This document shows positions 22,601-32,900 of a DNA stretch of 64,000 nt, in pieces; positions within the stretch are counted from its first letter, which is position 1; each line of letters starts with the position of its first letter. Source of the DNA: Capsaspora owczarzaki ATCC 30864 (Eukaryota; Opisthokonta; Filasterea); the NCBI RefSeq assembly GCF_000151315.2, contig NW_011887300.1, positions 325,967 to 389,966 of the forward strand. Direction: 5' to 3'. The notes below the pieces were generated by a model. It saw only the letters and a program-made list of their open reading frames with translations. It was not told where the DNA came from and did not search any database. A program made the translations under genes and the position numbers.

Positions 22601-24343
22601 GGTCATCAACCGCTGCTCGGCGCCCTTCCAGAACAGGATGGCTGATTTGTTCAAGTCCATCCTCGGCGACGGCGTGCTCGCAGCGCCCTTGAGCGAGGCC
22701 ACCGTCGGCAACATTCCCTCTCCGAGCCAGCTCAAGGGTCGCGTGCTCATCATGGCGTCCAAGCAGGTCACCGACACGGACTGGTTTGACGACGACTTTG
22801 ATCTCCAACCAGCCGCACCGCAGGCGCAACCCAATGCTCGAGTTAGTGCAGACGGCAGCCCGCGCATCCTGGTCGAAAATGCCTTTTCAAACCTCGTCTT
22901 CCTTGACCTCAACCGCTTCCAGTCGCTGGCCCGTGGCCGTCGCATGCCCATGTTCGAGGTTCCTGCGATCGACGAGCGTCACTCGACCGAGTTTTTGAGC
23001 GCGGAGTCGTCCGTTGTTGCGCTGCAAGACATTACCCTCCGCAATCTGGTGCACAATCGGCCGTACTCTCGTCGCGACATCATGACCAACATGGACCCCA
23101 TTCCCGCCTGGAATGCCGGCATTCAGATGGTCGGTGTCAACCACTGCTCGCGCGGTCTCGCCGTCAAGTTCCACCAGGCGCGTTTCCGCGTCAACGGCAA
23201 CTGCGGCTACGTACAAAAGCCCAGGTTGCTGACGTCTGGATCCTCCCGGGGCACCTCTTCTGGGGGCAATGCCGGTGTCAAGTTGGTTATTCAGGTAGGG
23301 AGAGCGAGAGAGGGAGCGAGAGTGAGAAGTGGGTCGTTTGTTTGTTTTGGTCTGTTGTGTTGTGTACACCCACACCTCGTTCTCCTCCTGACCCCCCCCC
23401 CTTTCCACCAACCCACAGGTCATCTCTGCGCAGCAATTGCGCCGCCCGACAGGCCCACGATTGGAGCGCCCTTCGACGGCAAACACAAACGACAAGCCGA
23501 TCTCGCCAATGATTGTCGTCGAGACGTGCGGTCAGGCACGCGACTCGATGAAGTTCTCAACGGCCGTCATTCGCGACAACAATGGGTTTGATCCACTGTG
23601 GCAGGCGGACACCAAGTTTGTCTTCAATCTGAACTCGGCCGACTTGACCTTCTTGCGCTTTGCAGCGTACGACGACTCTACTCGCACGCTGCTCGGCCAG
23701 GCCGTCTATCCAGTCACAAGCCTGAACGATGGTAGGTTGCGTTTTTTGTCAGCTCGATGCTGGCTGGTGGTGTTTGTCGTTTTTTTTTTTTTTGGGTTGG
23801 TAGGCTCAATTGTGGATTTTTTTTCTGTGGTTTCACTTTCTGTGCTTCTCTTCAGGATACCGCCACGTCCGATTGTGCGACGACGACAACGAGCCAATTG
23901 ACCAGAGCACCGTTTTCGTGCACATTAGTGTCCGCGAGCTGTCAACGCTGGGCGGCCGCATCGAACTCGCGTTGGACGATCTCATCCAGCACCAGATTGT
24001 CCCCTTCACTGCAGAGTTCCCTTCGCCCAACTTTTTTCTGGGACAGGAGGGTGCCGAACTGTTGGCCGAGCAGTATGGCACCAACGCGCACCTGATGCGC
24101 TTGCTCAAGTCGCTGGAAACAATGAGGACGACCATGCAGCGGTCGCGCACGCTGATTGATGAGATCAACGCCAAGCTGCTTCACTTTGGCTCAACCTTTG
24201 TCAGCTCGACAGACGAGCAAAGCTTCCGCTTCACTTATCACATGATGCCCGAGGGGGCACACAACTTCCGCTTGTGCAACGTGTACGAGTACAGCCCTGC
24301 ACAGGATGTCTACTCGTGGCGTGCGTACTTTTTCCTGTACTAG
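19620..24343 (+). CDS. Tandem-SH2 phospholipase C-like protein, probably catalytically dead
   Basis: Eight exons: 19620-19741, 20165-20350, 20494-20589, 20670-20792, 20886-21223, 21319-23294, 23419-23731 and 23856-24343, with all phases consistent, giving 1213 residues. Domains in order: SH2 (about 1-95, 'YILRES' with the phosphotyrosine-binding Arg), linker, SH2 (about 135-230, 'WFHGGLSKDQAE', 'FLVRTS'), PH (about 240-370, 'LDLIASTNEEYELWLAGL'), degenerate EF-hand region, PLC X box ('ATSHNTS', 'SPYPVIL', 'LPSPEQLKG'-like 'IPSPSQLKG'), Y box ('AWNAGIQMV', 'NGNCGYVQKP') and C2 ('DNNGFDPLW', 'GYRHVRL'). The first catalytic His-Asn is kept, but the E-L-D motif reads H-L-E, the second catalytic His is missing, the SLENH glutamate is Ile and the KGKK lysines are altered. 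It probably binds phosphotyrosine and phosphoinositides as a scaffold. Standard PLC-gamma carries its SH2 domains between X and Y, not at the N-terminus. Confidence 0.9.
19817..19842. repeat. poly(T) tract in intron 1 of the SH2-PLC gene
   Basis: A 26-base T run. The same intron later holds a (T5-6A)n region at about 20015-20073. Confidence 0.9.
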
Positions 24344-24650
24344 TGGTTTTTTTTTGTTCAGAGCGCGGGTGGCAGGAATGCATCGACACGTGCTCCGAGA
24401 CAGTTAGTCGTTTTGTTGTTTGATTTCGTCGCCACGACCATTTGTTGGGCTGTAATAAAATGCAATAAATTCTAGAATCGTCGACGAATGTGTGGATAAG
24501 CAAATGTTGATACAACCAAGGACGAGCGACCAAAAAGTGCAAACAGAACGCCATCGAACGAAAAACACAAGCAAACAAGCAAACAAACGAACAAACAAGG
24601 GCAGGAAGCAGCCGTTGCAAAAAGAACCAACAAGAAATGATCGAGGTCAG
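24344..24650. other. Intergenic region between convergent genes
   Basis: About 300 bases of 3' flank for the SH2-PLC gene (+) and cytidine deaminase (-). AATAAA-like sequences at about 24453-24470 could serve as polyadenylation signals for the plus gene. Nothing coding seen. Confidence 0.5.
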
Positions 24651-25236
24651 TTAAGCCTTGACCCGGTCCAGCTTCAAATCAGCGGGGGTGAATGCGTCAG
24701 GGAGAATACGACCAGAAGTTGTGATTTGCGACGAGCCTGCGCAGCATCATGCCCAAATGTTGTCAAGGAGAAGTAGATTGAGTATTTTCATCTCTGAAAC
24801 AACATCCCCTCCACAACACATCTCTCATTTTGGGCTAGTACTGCACACTGACCATCAGGCTTGCAGAGGTGGACGGTAATGTCGAGGCCAAACTCGACGA
24901 TAAATTGCCGGCATGCTCCGCACGGCGAGCAGAACTTGTCTGTCAAGTCCGTCGTGACGCAAATGTCTGTGAACTCACGGAAGCCCTCGCTGACAGCCTT
25001 GACCAGTGCCGTGCGCTCGGCACAGATTGCGAGACCGTAACTCGAGTTTTCGACATTGCAGCCTGCACAAAGTTGGTGTTTGACAAACCACAAACCAAGA
25101 AAAAAAATCACACGTAAATATCAAGAATTGTCAGCTCTTCATCACACAGCGAAAACCATGCTGGGCCAAATGAAGCTCAAAGTAGGAAATCTGATCTTTT
25201 GGTTTGAAACAAACCACCAAAACGCCAGTTTGAAGG

Positions 25237-25276
<40 letters not shown>

Positions 25277-25665
25277 CAGTCTTATCGCGACGCTTCTTCT
25301 TCAACCGACATGATTGCGCAGAGAGTGCGTGCTGCGTGATCTGAATGCACTGAATGGGCTTCTTGCACTTGCTGACAACAAAACTCACCAGTGAAGATGC
25401 GGCCGGATGTGGTGCGAAGGGCAGCGCCAACGCGGAAGTTTGAATAGGGAGCGTATCTGTGTCAAAGCAGCCAGCCACGCCAACGCGACAGTCGTGAGTG
25501 AGGGTGCAGCGTTTTCAATTGGGATGAGATCTGGTGATGATGAGCTGGATGAGATGGATGAAGGCGCGGGGGGGGTGGCTGGAAAGAGGGCGTTCCTTAC
25601 GCGAACGTCTTCGCAGTGTTGGCTGCATTGAAGAGCTCAGCTGGCGTTGTTGATGCTGTTGACAT
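24651..25665 (-). CDS. CDA: Cytidine deaminase
   Basis: Four exons, 25601-25665, 25389-25456, 24853-25062 and 24651-24736, give 142 residues, close to the usual 146. Key residues are present: 'YAPYSNFRVGAAL' (substrate loop), 'GCNVENSSYG', the catalytic 'CAER' motif (zinc ligand Cys and proton-shuttling Glu) and 'PCGACRQ' with the other two zinc-binding cysteines. The C-terminus 'GRILPDAFTPADL' is the family's usual end. The enzyme deaminates cytidine and deoxycytidine to uridine and deoxyuridine in the pyrimidine salvage pathway and works as a homotetramer. Intron 2 carries a 39-base homopolymer on its non-coding strand. Confidence 0.96.
25238..25276. repeat. poly(T) tract, 39 bases, in an intron of CDA
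   Basis: Uninterrupted T run on the plus strand (poly(A) on the strand of the gene), within the intron between the exons ending at 25062 and 25389. Confidence 0.9.
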
Positions 25666-26080
25666 AGTTAAAAATTCTAAGACTGACTGAATTGCAAAAA
25701 ATAGATGGGAGCATGAAAGCCAGAGAGATGAGACTCTACAAAATGGAAAACCTGAAACATTGAGGACGAAATGCTTTTTTGTCTTGTTCAAAAAGCACAT
25801 CACACACAAAAACACCGAGATGAAGACATGGAGAGACGACTACAACAAAAGAAGTGTCTCAAGAATAGCAACCAGGCTATTCCAATAAGACGACACGCAG
25901 ACACACAGTTAGAAGGAGAACGACACGGGGACGAACGCGCTGCATCCGAACCTTCAATCACAGCCAGAAACGCATAACGAAACAAACAAACAATGAAGAG
26001 AGCAACAACAGCAAGACATCAAGACAGCATGAATCGAGCCACCTCGAGCTGCTGCTAGCGAGGTGAGACATCATCAACAG
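25666..26080. other. Intergenic region
   Basis: About 415 bases upstream of CDA (-) and downstream of the receiver-domain gene (-). It is A-rich and contains no recognisable exon. Confidence 0.6.
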
Positions 26081-28521
26081 TTAGAATGAACCACTGCGGG
26101 CGCGCGCCGCTTGTGTGTGGTCGGTGGAGGACGCGCCGCTGTCATCGGTCGGAGAAGGCGAGCGACGGTCTGTCGAGTGCGCAGAGGAGACGTACGGGTT
26201 GACTGGGTGCGCGATTTGGATGTTGGCTTCATCATAGTACTTGATAAAGTTGTCATCGTCGTCATCGTCTTCAGAGGACGAGTAGTAGTCGTCTGCGTCC
26301 ACGTAGCGGCCTTGGTGCGCCTGCTGGTGCTGGTGCTGGTACTGGGAGGACAGGAGGGCCGCGGCGTCGCGAACGACACGTCCAGCATGGTGAGGGACAT
26401 CGGTGTCGACAATGTAGAGGCTACCATCGTCGCTGTCACTGTCGCTTCCAGGCAGACTCAGGCCATCGCCAGCGGCAGCAGCGTCGGCGAGCAGGGCGCG
26501 TGATCCAGGTCCAAGCAGGGCTGCCACGTCGTTCGCCTCCTCTTGCACACGCTGACGCGCGTTCAGCTTGGCGGCTGCTTGCATGAGCGCGGCGATAAAG
26601 TCCTTGGTCGCCACAGGCTTGCTGAGCAAGAAGCTGACCCCCGACTTGATGCAGTCCAGCATGTCGACCGTGTTGGGCGCAGCCAGCGCAATGATGGTGG
26701 GCTGGTCGTCGGCCGCAAACAGTTGTCGCACGTGCCGCGAGATGCGGAGCAAATCCAGCTCGTTGGGATCGTTAATGTCCATGATGAGGACATCGTACGG
26801 CATGCCCTTGCGCGAGGTGGAGGACGAGGTGGACGAGGTGGAGCTTTTGCGGCTCGGCGTGTTCATCGCGGCGGGCAGGTCGTCCAGCGAGTCGGTCGAG
26901 CCGCTGCGGGGCTTGAGCGGGATTTGGGCAATGACGCGCAGAGCTTGCTGGCCCGAGCTGACCACGTCGACATTGTCAAAGCCCAGCGCCGTGAGGCAGT
27001 CGACGCACGCGCGGGCATGCAGCACGTTGTCTTCGATGAGCAGGATGCGCATCGGGGTTTGCTGGCCCATCTGACGGTACGACTCGTGGATGGGCAGCGG
27101 TGCGACGCCAGCGGCAATGTGCGGGTGTGAGGCCAGCTGCGTGAAGGACGACGAAAAGGAGGCGGACAGCGAGTAGTGCGACGCAGCCAGTTGCGTAAAG
27201 GAGGACGAGAACGAGGCTTCGAGCGACGCGCTGGGTGGGAGGGACGACGCATCCGCGTACGGGCTCAGCGGGGGCTCCATGGTTGACACTGGAGGCTGCA
27301 GTTGGTTGTGATCCATCGATGGATGTTGCTGTTGTTGCTGTTGCTGTTGCTGTTGCGCCTGTTGTTCTCGGATGGCACGTGTCAGCCGGGAAACCGGTTG
27401 CGGTTGCAGTTGCTGAGGCGGCTGAGCGAACGCAGCTGCAGCCATGTTGGCAAAAGCATCCTCTTCATCCGCGGACATTGCAGAGGAGGATGCTGATCGC
27501 CCAGAGCTGTTGGTCGCATTGGTGGGAATAATCGGCGCGGTTTCGACCGATGATGAGTCAGCGGCCTCGTCCTTTGTCAACATCAAAGCAGCAGCAGCAG
27601 CAATTGAGCTCACGCCGTCGACCATGGGCTGATTGGCCGATGTGTTTGCGATTGCATCCAAGCCCAAGTGCGGGTGACTCACGAATGCGCCGAAAGTGGC
27701 ATCGTCCATCGCTGTCGTCGTCGTCGTCGTCCGCGTGGCTGCACTTTCTGACGCCGCCAAAACGGGCGCTGAGCTCGTGTTTGTGCTTGTGTTGGCAATC
27801 AAAACTCCTGCGTTTGTCGTAGAAGCAGCAATTGCGCCTGTATTCGCGGTGGTGGCGGCGGCGGTGGTCGTTGCGGGTTGGCTGGCTGTCGGCGTTTGGG
27901 CTTGTGCTAGCAACGCATTGCGCCTTCGCTCTGCCAACGCGACTGGGTCCTCGTCCTCGTGCTGCTGCTGCTGGTGGTCGTAGTCATGCATCGCGAGCTC
28001 TGGCGCAGAGTGCACGGTCATCTTCAATGCAGAGGTGTTTGTGCGCAGGGCGGCAGTGGTCGACGAGGGGAGGTCGGCCACGCTGCTGTTGTGGTTGCTG
28101 TTGCTGTTGCTGTTGTGAATTGGCAGCGATCGCGCAGGTGGACTCGACTGCGACCGGAGCAGCAGCGCAGGACGGATCCCGTGCGATGACATTGGATGCT
28201 GGTACGACTGCTGCTGAAACACGCGCGAGAAGGACGATGAAGAGGACGAGGAGGATGAGGAGGGCGACGAGGAGAGGACGAGGTGCGGATGCTGCTGCAG
28301 ATGCTGCTGGAAGGCGAGCGCGTTCGCCCGTGCGCTGAAAAAGTGCTGCGACTCGAACGCATGAGAGTGGTGGTGGTTGTGGTTGTGGTGGTGGTGGTTG
28401 TGGTGGTGGGACGGGTGAGGGGCGGCGGGCGACGATGGCGGGGACAGGGCGCATGGAGTGAGGCCAGTGTGGTTGTGACTGCCACTGCCGCTGCCGCTGA
28501 TCGCGGATGCCGTCAGAGCGC

Positions 28522-28561
<40 letters not shown>

Positions 28562-29161
28562 GGCACTCGCAGGCACGGCGCGCGGCAACGACGACGAGGG
28601 CGATGACAGTGGCAGGGCCAGCGCGGGCAGGGCTGCTTGGTGATGGTGGTGGTCGGCCGAACCTGAAGCAGCAGGGCTTGGTGATGAAGAAGCCGTCCCT
28701 GCAGCAGCCGTCGACAGCGGAAGCGGAGGTAGAGGAGCAACAGCAGTGTTGTTGTTGTTGTTGTTGTTCGTTGTTGTCGCCATGTCGCTAAGCGAGGTGC
28801 ACGAGACCGCTGCAGAGACCGCGGCAGAGTACGGCGGAGAGAGCGGCAAAACTGCCGTTGCCAACCGCGGAGGTGGTTGCGCGGCCTTCTGTCCCAGATC
28901 AGCCTCCGCTCCTGCTCCTGCTGCTGCTGCTGAAAGCGGATGCTGATGGTGCTGGTGATGGTCGAGTGGTGGCTGTGCGCTGGTCGTCGTGCCTGCTGCC
29001 GTGTGCTGGTGGTGGTGGTTGCTCTTGTTGCTATTGTCGGAGTCACCAACCGCCGCCGACGCCGCCGCCGCATCGGAAGCCCGACTCGAGCAGAGCGACG
29101 CAGCAGCACCCCCAGCAGCACCCGCAGCAGCACTAGCACTGCACGATTGTACTGATGACAT
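26081..29161 (-). CDS. Response-regulator receiver-domain protein with long disordered N-terminus
   Basis: Single-exon frame of 1026 residues from the ATG at 29161. Residues 1 to about 700 are low-complexity (Ser, Ala, His, Asn, Gln and Pro runs). Residues about 704-865 form a two-component receiver domain: 'MRILLIEDN' with the acidic pocket, 'YDVLIMDIND' with the predicted phospho-accepting Asp, and 'LLSKPV' with the conserved Lys. The conserved Thr/Ser after beta-4 is Ala ('IIALAAPN'), and the usual M-P-x-M-D-G after the Asp is changed. The loop between alpha-2 and beta-3 contains a Ser/Thr-rich insert. The C-terminal 160 residues are acidic and disordered. No histidine kinase or output domain is seen in the window. 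It could be the end point of a phosphorelay or an inactive receiver used for protein binding. The frame also continues upstream of 29161, but that part looks like non-coding DNA. Confidence 0.85.
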
Positions 29162-29904
29162 GAATGTGTGTTGTGTGTTTTGGGGGGGGGTGGGGGAACT
29201 CGGGGCCTCGGATGAGATTGTGTGTGTGTTTTGGATTTTGGGGTTTTTTTGTTTTAGGGTTTTGAAACCATGTGGCGGGAAGTTGACAAAAAGCAAAAAA
29301 GAAAGAGCTGGAATCAGAAAAAACCCGCCAAAATGAAGAGAGCGCAAGACCCAAAGACAAAGAAGAGCGTTGTGCGCGGGGGGGGGGGGTGTTGGACGAG
29401 GGCGGGTTGGAGCGCGAGCGAGAGAGAGAGAGACAAGAAGAAGGAAAAGCAAGAAACAAATAAAAAAAAAACAAATAAAAATAAAAATAAAAAAACAATA
29501 AAATCAAACAATAACAAAACAACAAAAAAGAAGAATAAAAAGCGCGGAGCTTTAAAAAAAAAAAAAACGCGTGTTGTTGTTGATTTTTAAAACTTGGAAG
29601 ACAATGTTGGGGTGAAAGAGTTTAGTGTTTTGGAAGAAGAGACGAGAGTGTGTGTGTGTGTGAGAGAGAGAGAATAGGGACAGATGGAAGCATGGAAGAA
29701 GAGGGGAAGAGTCATGAGAATTAAAAGGTCACAAGACAACAACAACGAGCAGTCGTAATGAGAATACTTCACACAAACACGCAAAAGCGAGTGCGTGCGG
29801 TGGTCAACAATGAAATAAAGAGGTGAATCAAGCAATGGTCTCAAAGTATATCAAATGGAGGTGCAGGGAAGAGGCTGAAGTGCATGGAGATTTGCCGCCC
29901 GCGG
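29162..29904. other. Intergenic region, purine-rich
   Basis: About 740 bases with G runs (29181-29194, 29379-29389), AG repeats, and A-rich DNA at 29458-29570. This is probable 5' UTR and promoter of the receiver-domain gene plus 3' flank of the next minus gene. No exon recognised. Confidence 0.6.
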
Positions 29905-32900
29905 TTACTTTGGAATCGGAGGCGCGGGTACAGGTCGCACGATACCGCTCTTATCAAACGTCTGCGTGTTTAATGACACGTCCCAAAACAAAAATATCGT
30001 CAAGTGAGCAACAAACACACACTCTTGACAGAGCCTTAAAGAAGAAGAAGAAGAAGAAAAACAAAAAAAGGATGCAACGTGTCGGATTGGCGCCCGCTCG
30101 ACGATTCTTACCCAAACATCGACGCCGCCAGCGCCAACACCATCAACAGCCAAGCCTTGCTCGGTCGCGCGGTTGGTGGTGCCCGACAAGAACGCATCAA
30201 ACTCTGTGAACGAAACAAGCAGAGAGACCGAGAGCATTACAACCAAAACAAGGACCAAACGTCAGACCAACCGTGCGTGACTCGCTTGACTCAACCAAAC
30301 TCAACTCCAAACCTGACAAAAAAAAAACCGCATACCGTTACGCTGGAATGCATCTCTCGAGTTCTCAAGCAGGGCCAATGACCGGAGACACTCGATATAC
30401 GTGCTCTTGCACGATCCATCGCCACAGGCGACGGGGAACTTGGAGTCTGTGCACGGCCCAGAAAAGACAGCGTTGTCACCGACGCAATGCGAGATGAACG
30501 GGAAGCCGTACTGGTTTTTGATGTGCGATGGGCAGTGGCCAAAGTCGCGAACCGTGCGCTCGTAATTCATCAGCATGGCCATCACCTGGTACGCCGACCG
30601 CACTTGCTTGTCGAACGTGACATCCCGTGTGTCGTAGTCAATGTACTCCATCCGTCCATTCCGGAAGACTGGAGCGACGACCGACAAAGCAAACAAACAA
30701 ACAACAAGAAATAACAACCACAAACAAAAAACCCCCCGTTAGACCAAGTACCACACCTGTCTGCCGAGAAACCACAAAACCAAAAAACAGCCGCATACCA
30801 ATATTCCAAGGCGCCATATCCTCATACAGCGGCAACGTGAGGAAGTTGTCATAAAAGCGGTCTCGAAACTCGGGCAGGAGCTTCATGCGCAGCAACGCAA
30901 TCAGGGTGATGCTTTCCAGCGATTGGTACGGAATGCGGAAGCCGTCCAGCTGGCGGGTCAGGTACACGGCCCAGGACTCGTCGGTCGTTTCGCAGTGCAG
31001 CGTGTACTTGCGCGTGTGACCGTCGACCTTGTAGTCAAAGTGGTGGTTGACCACCACCGTGAGATTTCGGACATCGGCGCGGACCAACGACCAGCCATGA
31101 TCCGGCTGATGCTTGGCGCTACTGCTCCTGTCCGTGTGGGCCTTGTTTGCGTTGTGACGGTGCGCGGTCTCGCTTTCGCCCACCCACGCAGGAGATCGAG
31201 CAGGCGTGATCACAGACACCTTGATGGTGGTATTGGCCGTATCAGCGCGCGCCGATTCCGCCAAGATGCGCTGCTCGGCGATAAAGTGCGGCAAGGGATG
31301 CATGTCTCTTGCGTACACATTCGAAAGCTCGTATGTCTCGTAGCGATCATCAAGAAGAGTTTGGCGTGTTGTCGCACGATTGGCAGAAGGTGGTGAAGGC
31401 GGAGTGAACGCCCCAAAGGTAGCGGCGTCCGCCTTTGGGAAGAAGGTGGTGAAGGCAAGGGACAACAGCTGCGACGAGGGCATCTGGATGAATGTGGTCA
31501 TGGCGGTGGACAGCAGCTCGCCCATCATGACGTCAAAACTGGTCGCGCTGTTGGCGACGAGCGCTGTGAGCCAGGCATCCTGCGACACGAGCTGGTACCG
31601 CATAAACTCTGGGCTTTCGAACAGCTTGTGCACAAACTCGGGATCCAATCGAGCTTCGCAAATGACATTGTTGGGCAATGCGATCGGCGGAAGCAGGCTA
31701 TCGACAGCAACATCAGCCACAGCACCAGCAGCAGGCGCGTCGTCTTCCGCGGCACCCGCCGCCTGAGCTCTTGCTTCGGCCTGAACGTGCCCAGACTGGC
31801 TTCCAAACCGCGCCACGGTTAGCTCACGCAAGGCAGCGCGGTGTCGACGAATCATCTCGGGGCGCCGCTCCATTGAAATGACTGTGGCCAGCGGGAATGT
31901 GTCGGCCAACGCCATCGACACTGCGCCATCTCCGCTCTCCAGGTCGAGGAAGGAAAAGGCGCGCTGGTTAATCTGGCCGACCAAGCTTGCAGCAAGAGCG
32001 CGCTCGTTCCAGGCACGCAAGTCCACTTCAGCGTCGCCGGCAATGTGGCCGGTCGTTTCGCAGAGGACATCCTCAAACACGAGTCGCTGAGCCCGGAAGA
32101 CAATATTGATGGGACACATGTCTGCGTAGACGGGAAGCGAAAGGTAGCGCCGAAAGAGTCCGCGCAACGTCTCTTGGTACGGCCCGAGCGTGAGCAAGAA
32201 GGCAAGACTGACGCCATTTCCCGCTCGCAGCAGTGGATAGGTGTCTTTGGCGGCAGAAAACCGCAGCGACGTCACTGCCATTGGGGAGCCCATTTCCAGC
32301 GTAATTCGCCCCTTAGCACAGTCGAAATCGACCTGGCGGGAGAGGTGCTCAATGTCAACACGCAGCATCATGCGACCGCTGACTGCCGCCTGCAACAGGG
32401 GGCGCAACGTGGCGTCATCTGCAGTACCGAGGCCGTCCAGAGTGGCCGTGCTCAAATCCTGCCATGTTGTTTCACCACCCGTGACAAATCGGACTGTGGC
32501 GACAGCGCCCACGCTTGCAGCTGCACGCGACACCAACGAGCTCAAATCCCGAAGTAGCTGGGCCACTGAGCTGGCAGAAAACTCGGTGTGCTCGGTACTG
32601 ACAATTTGCAGAGCGCGCATCAAATGCAGCGGATTGGGCAAGTCCACAAACGTCGTGTGGGCATTGCCAAGAATGCGACCCAAGTACGAAGGGAACTGCT
32701 CGCGCAGCGATAGCAGCGGCAAGAGTACGTCAAGGCCAAGAACCTGGTAGCGAACGACATCGGGCAAACGGTGGAGTCGCTCGACGAGGGACGTCGTCCA
32801 GGTCTCGGTGAAAATGTGCGCGTTGGTGAGCGAGAAGAGCGACGCGGTGCGCCGAAACTCTGCAATGTCGAGCTGTTCGCGAGTAGGGATGCACGCCAAG

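Noticed and set aside
27984-28523. Arg/Pro-rich minus-strand frame overlapping the receiver-domain gene
   Set aside because: It is a frame-shifted reading of the Ser/His/Asn low-complexity region; only the main frame continues into the receiver domain.
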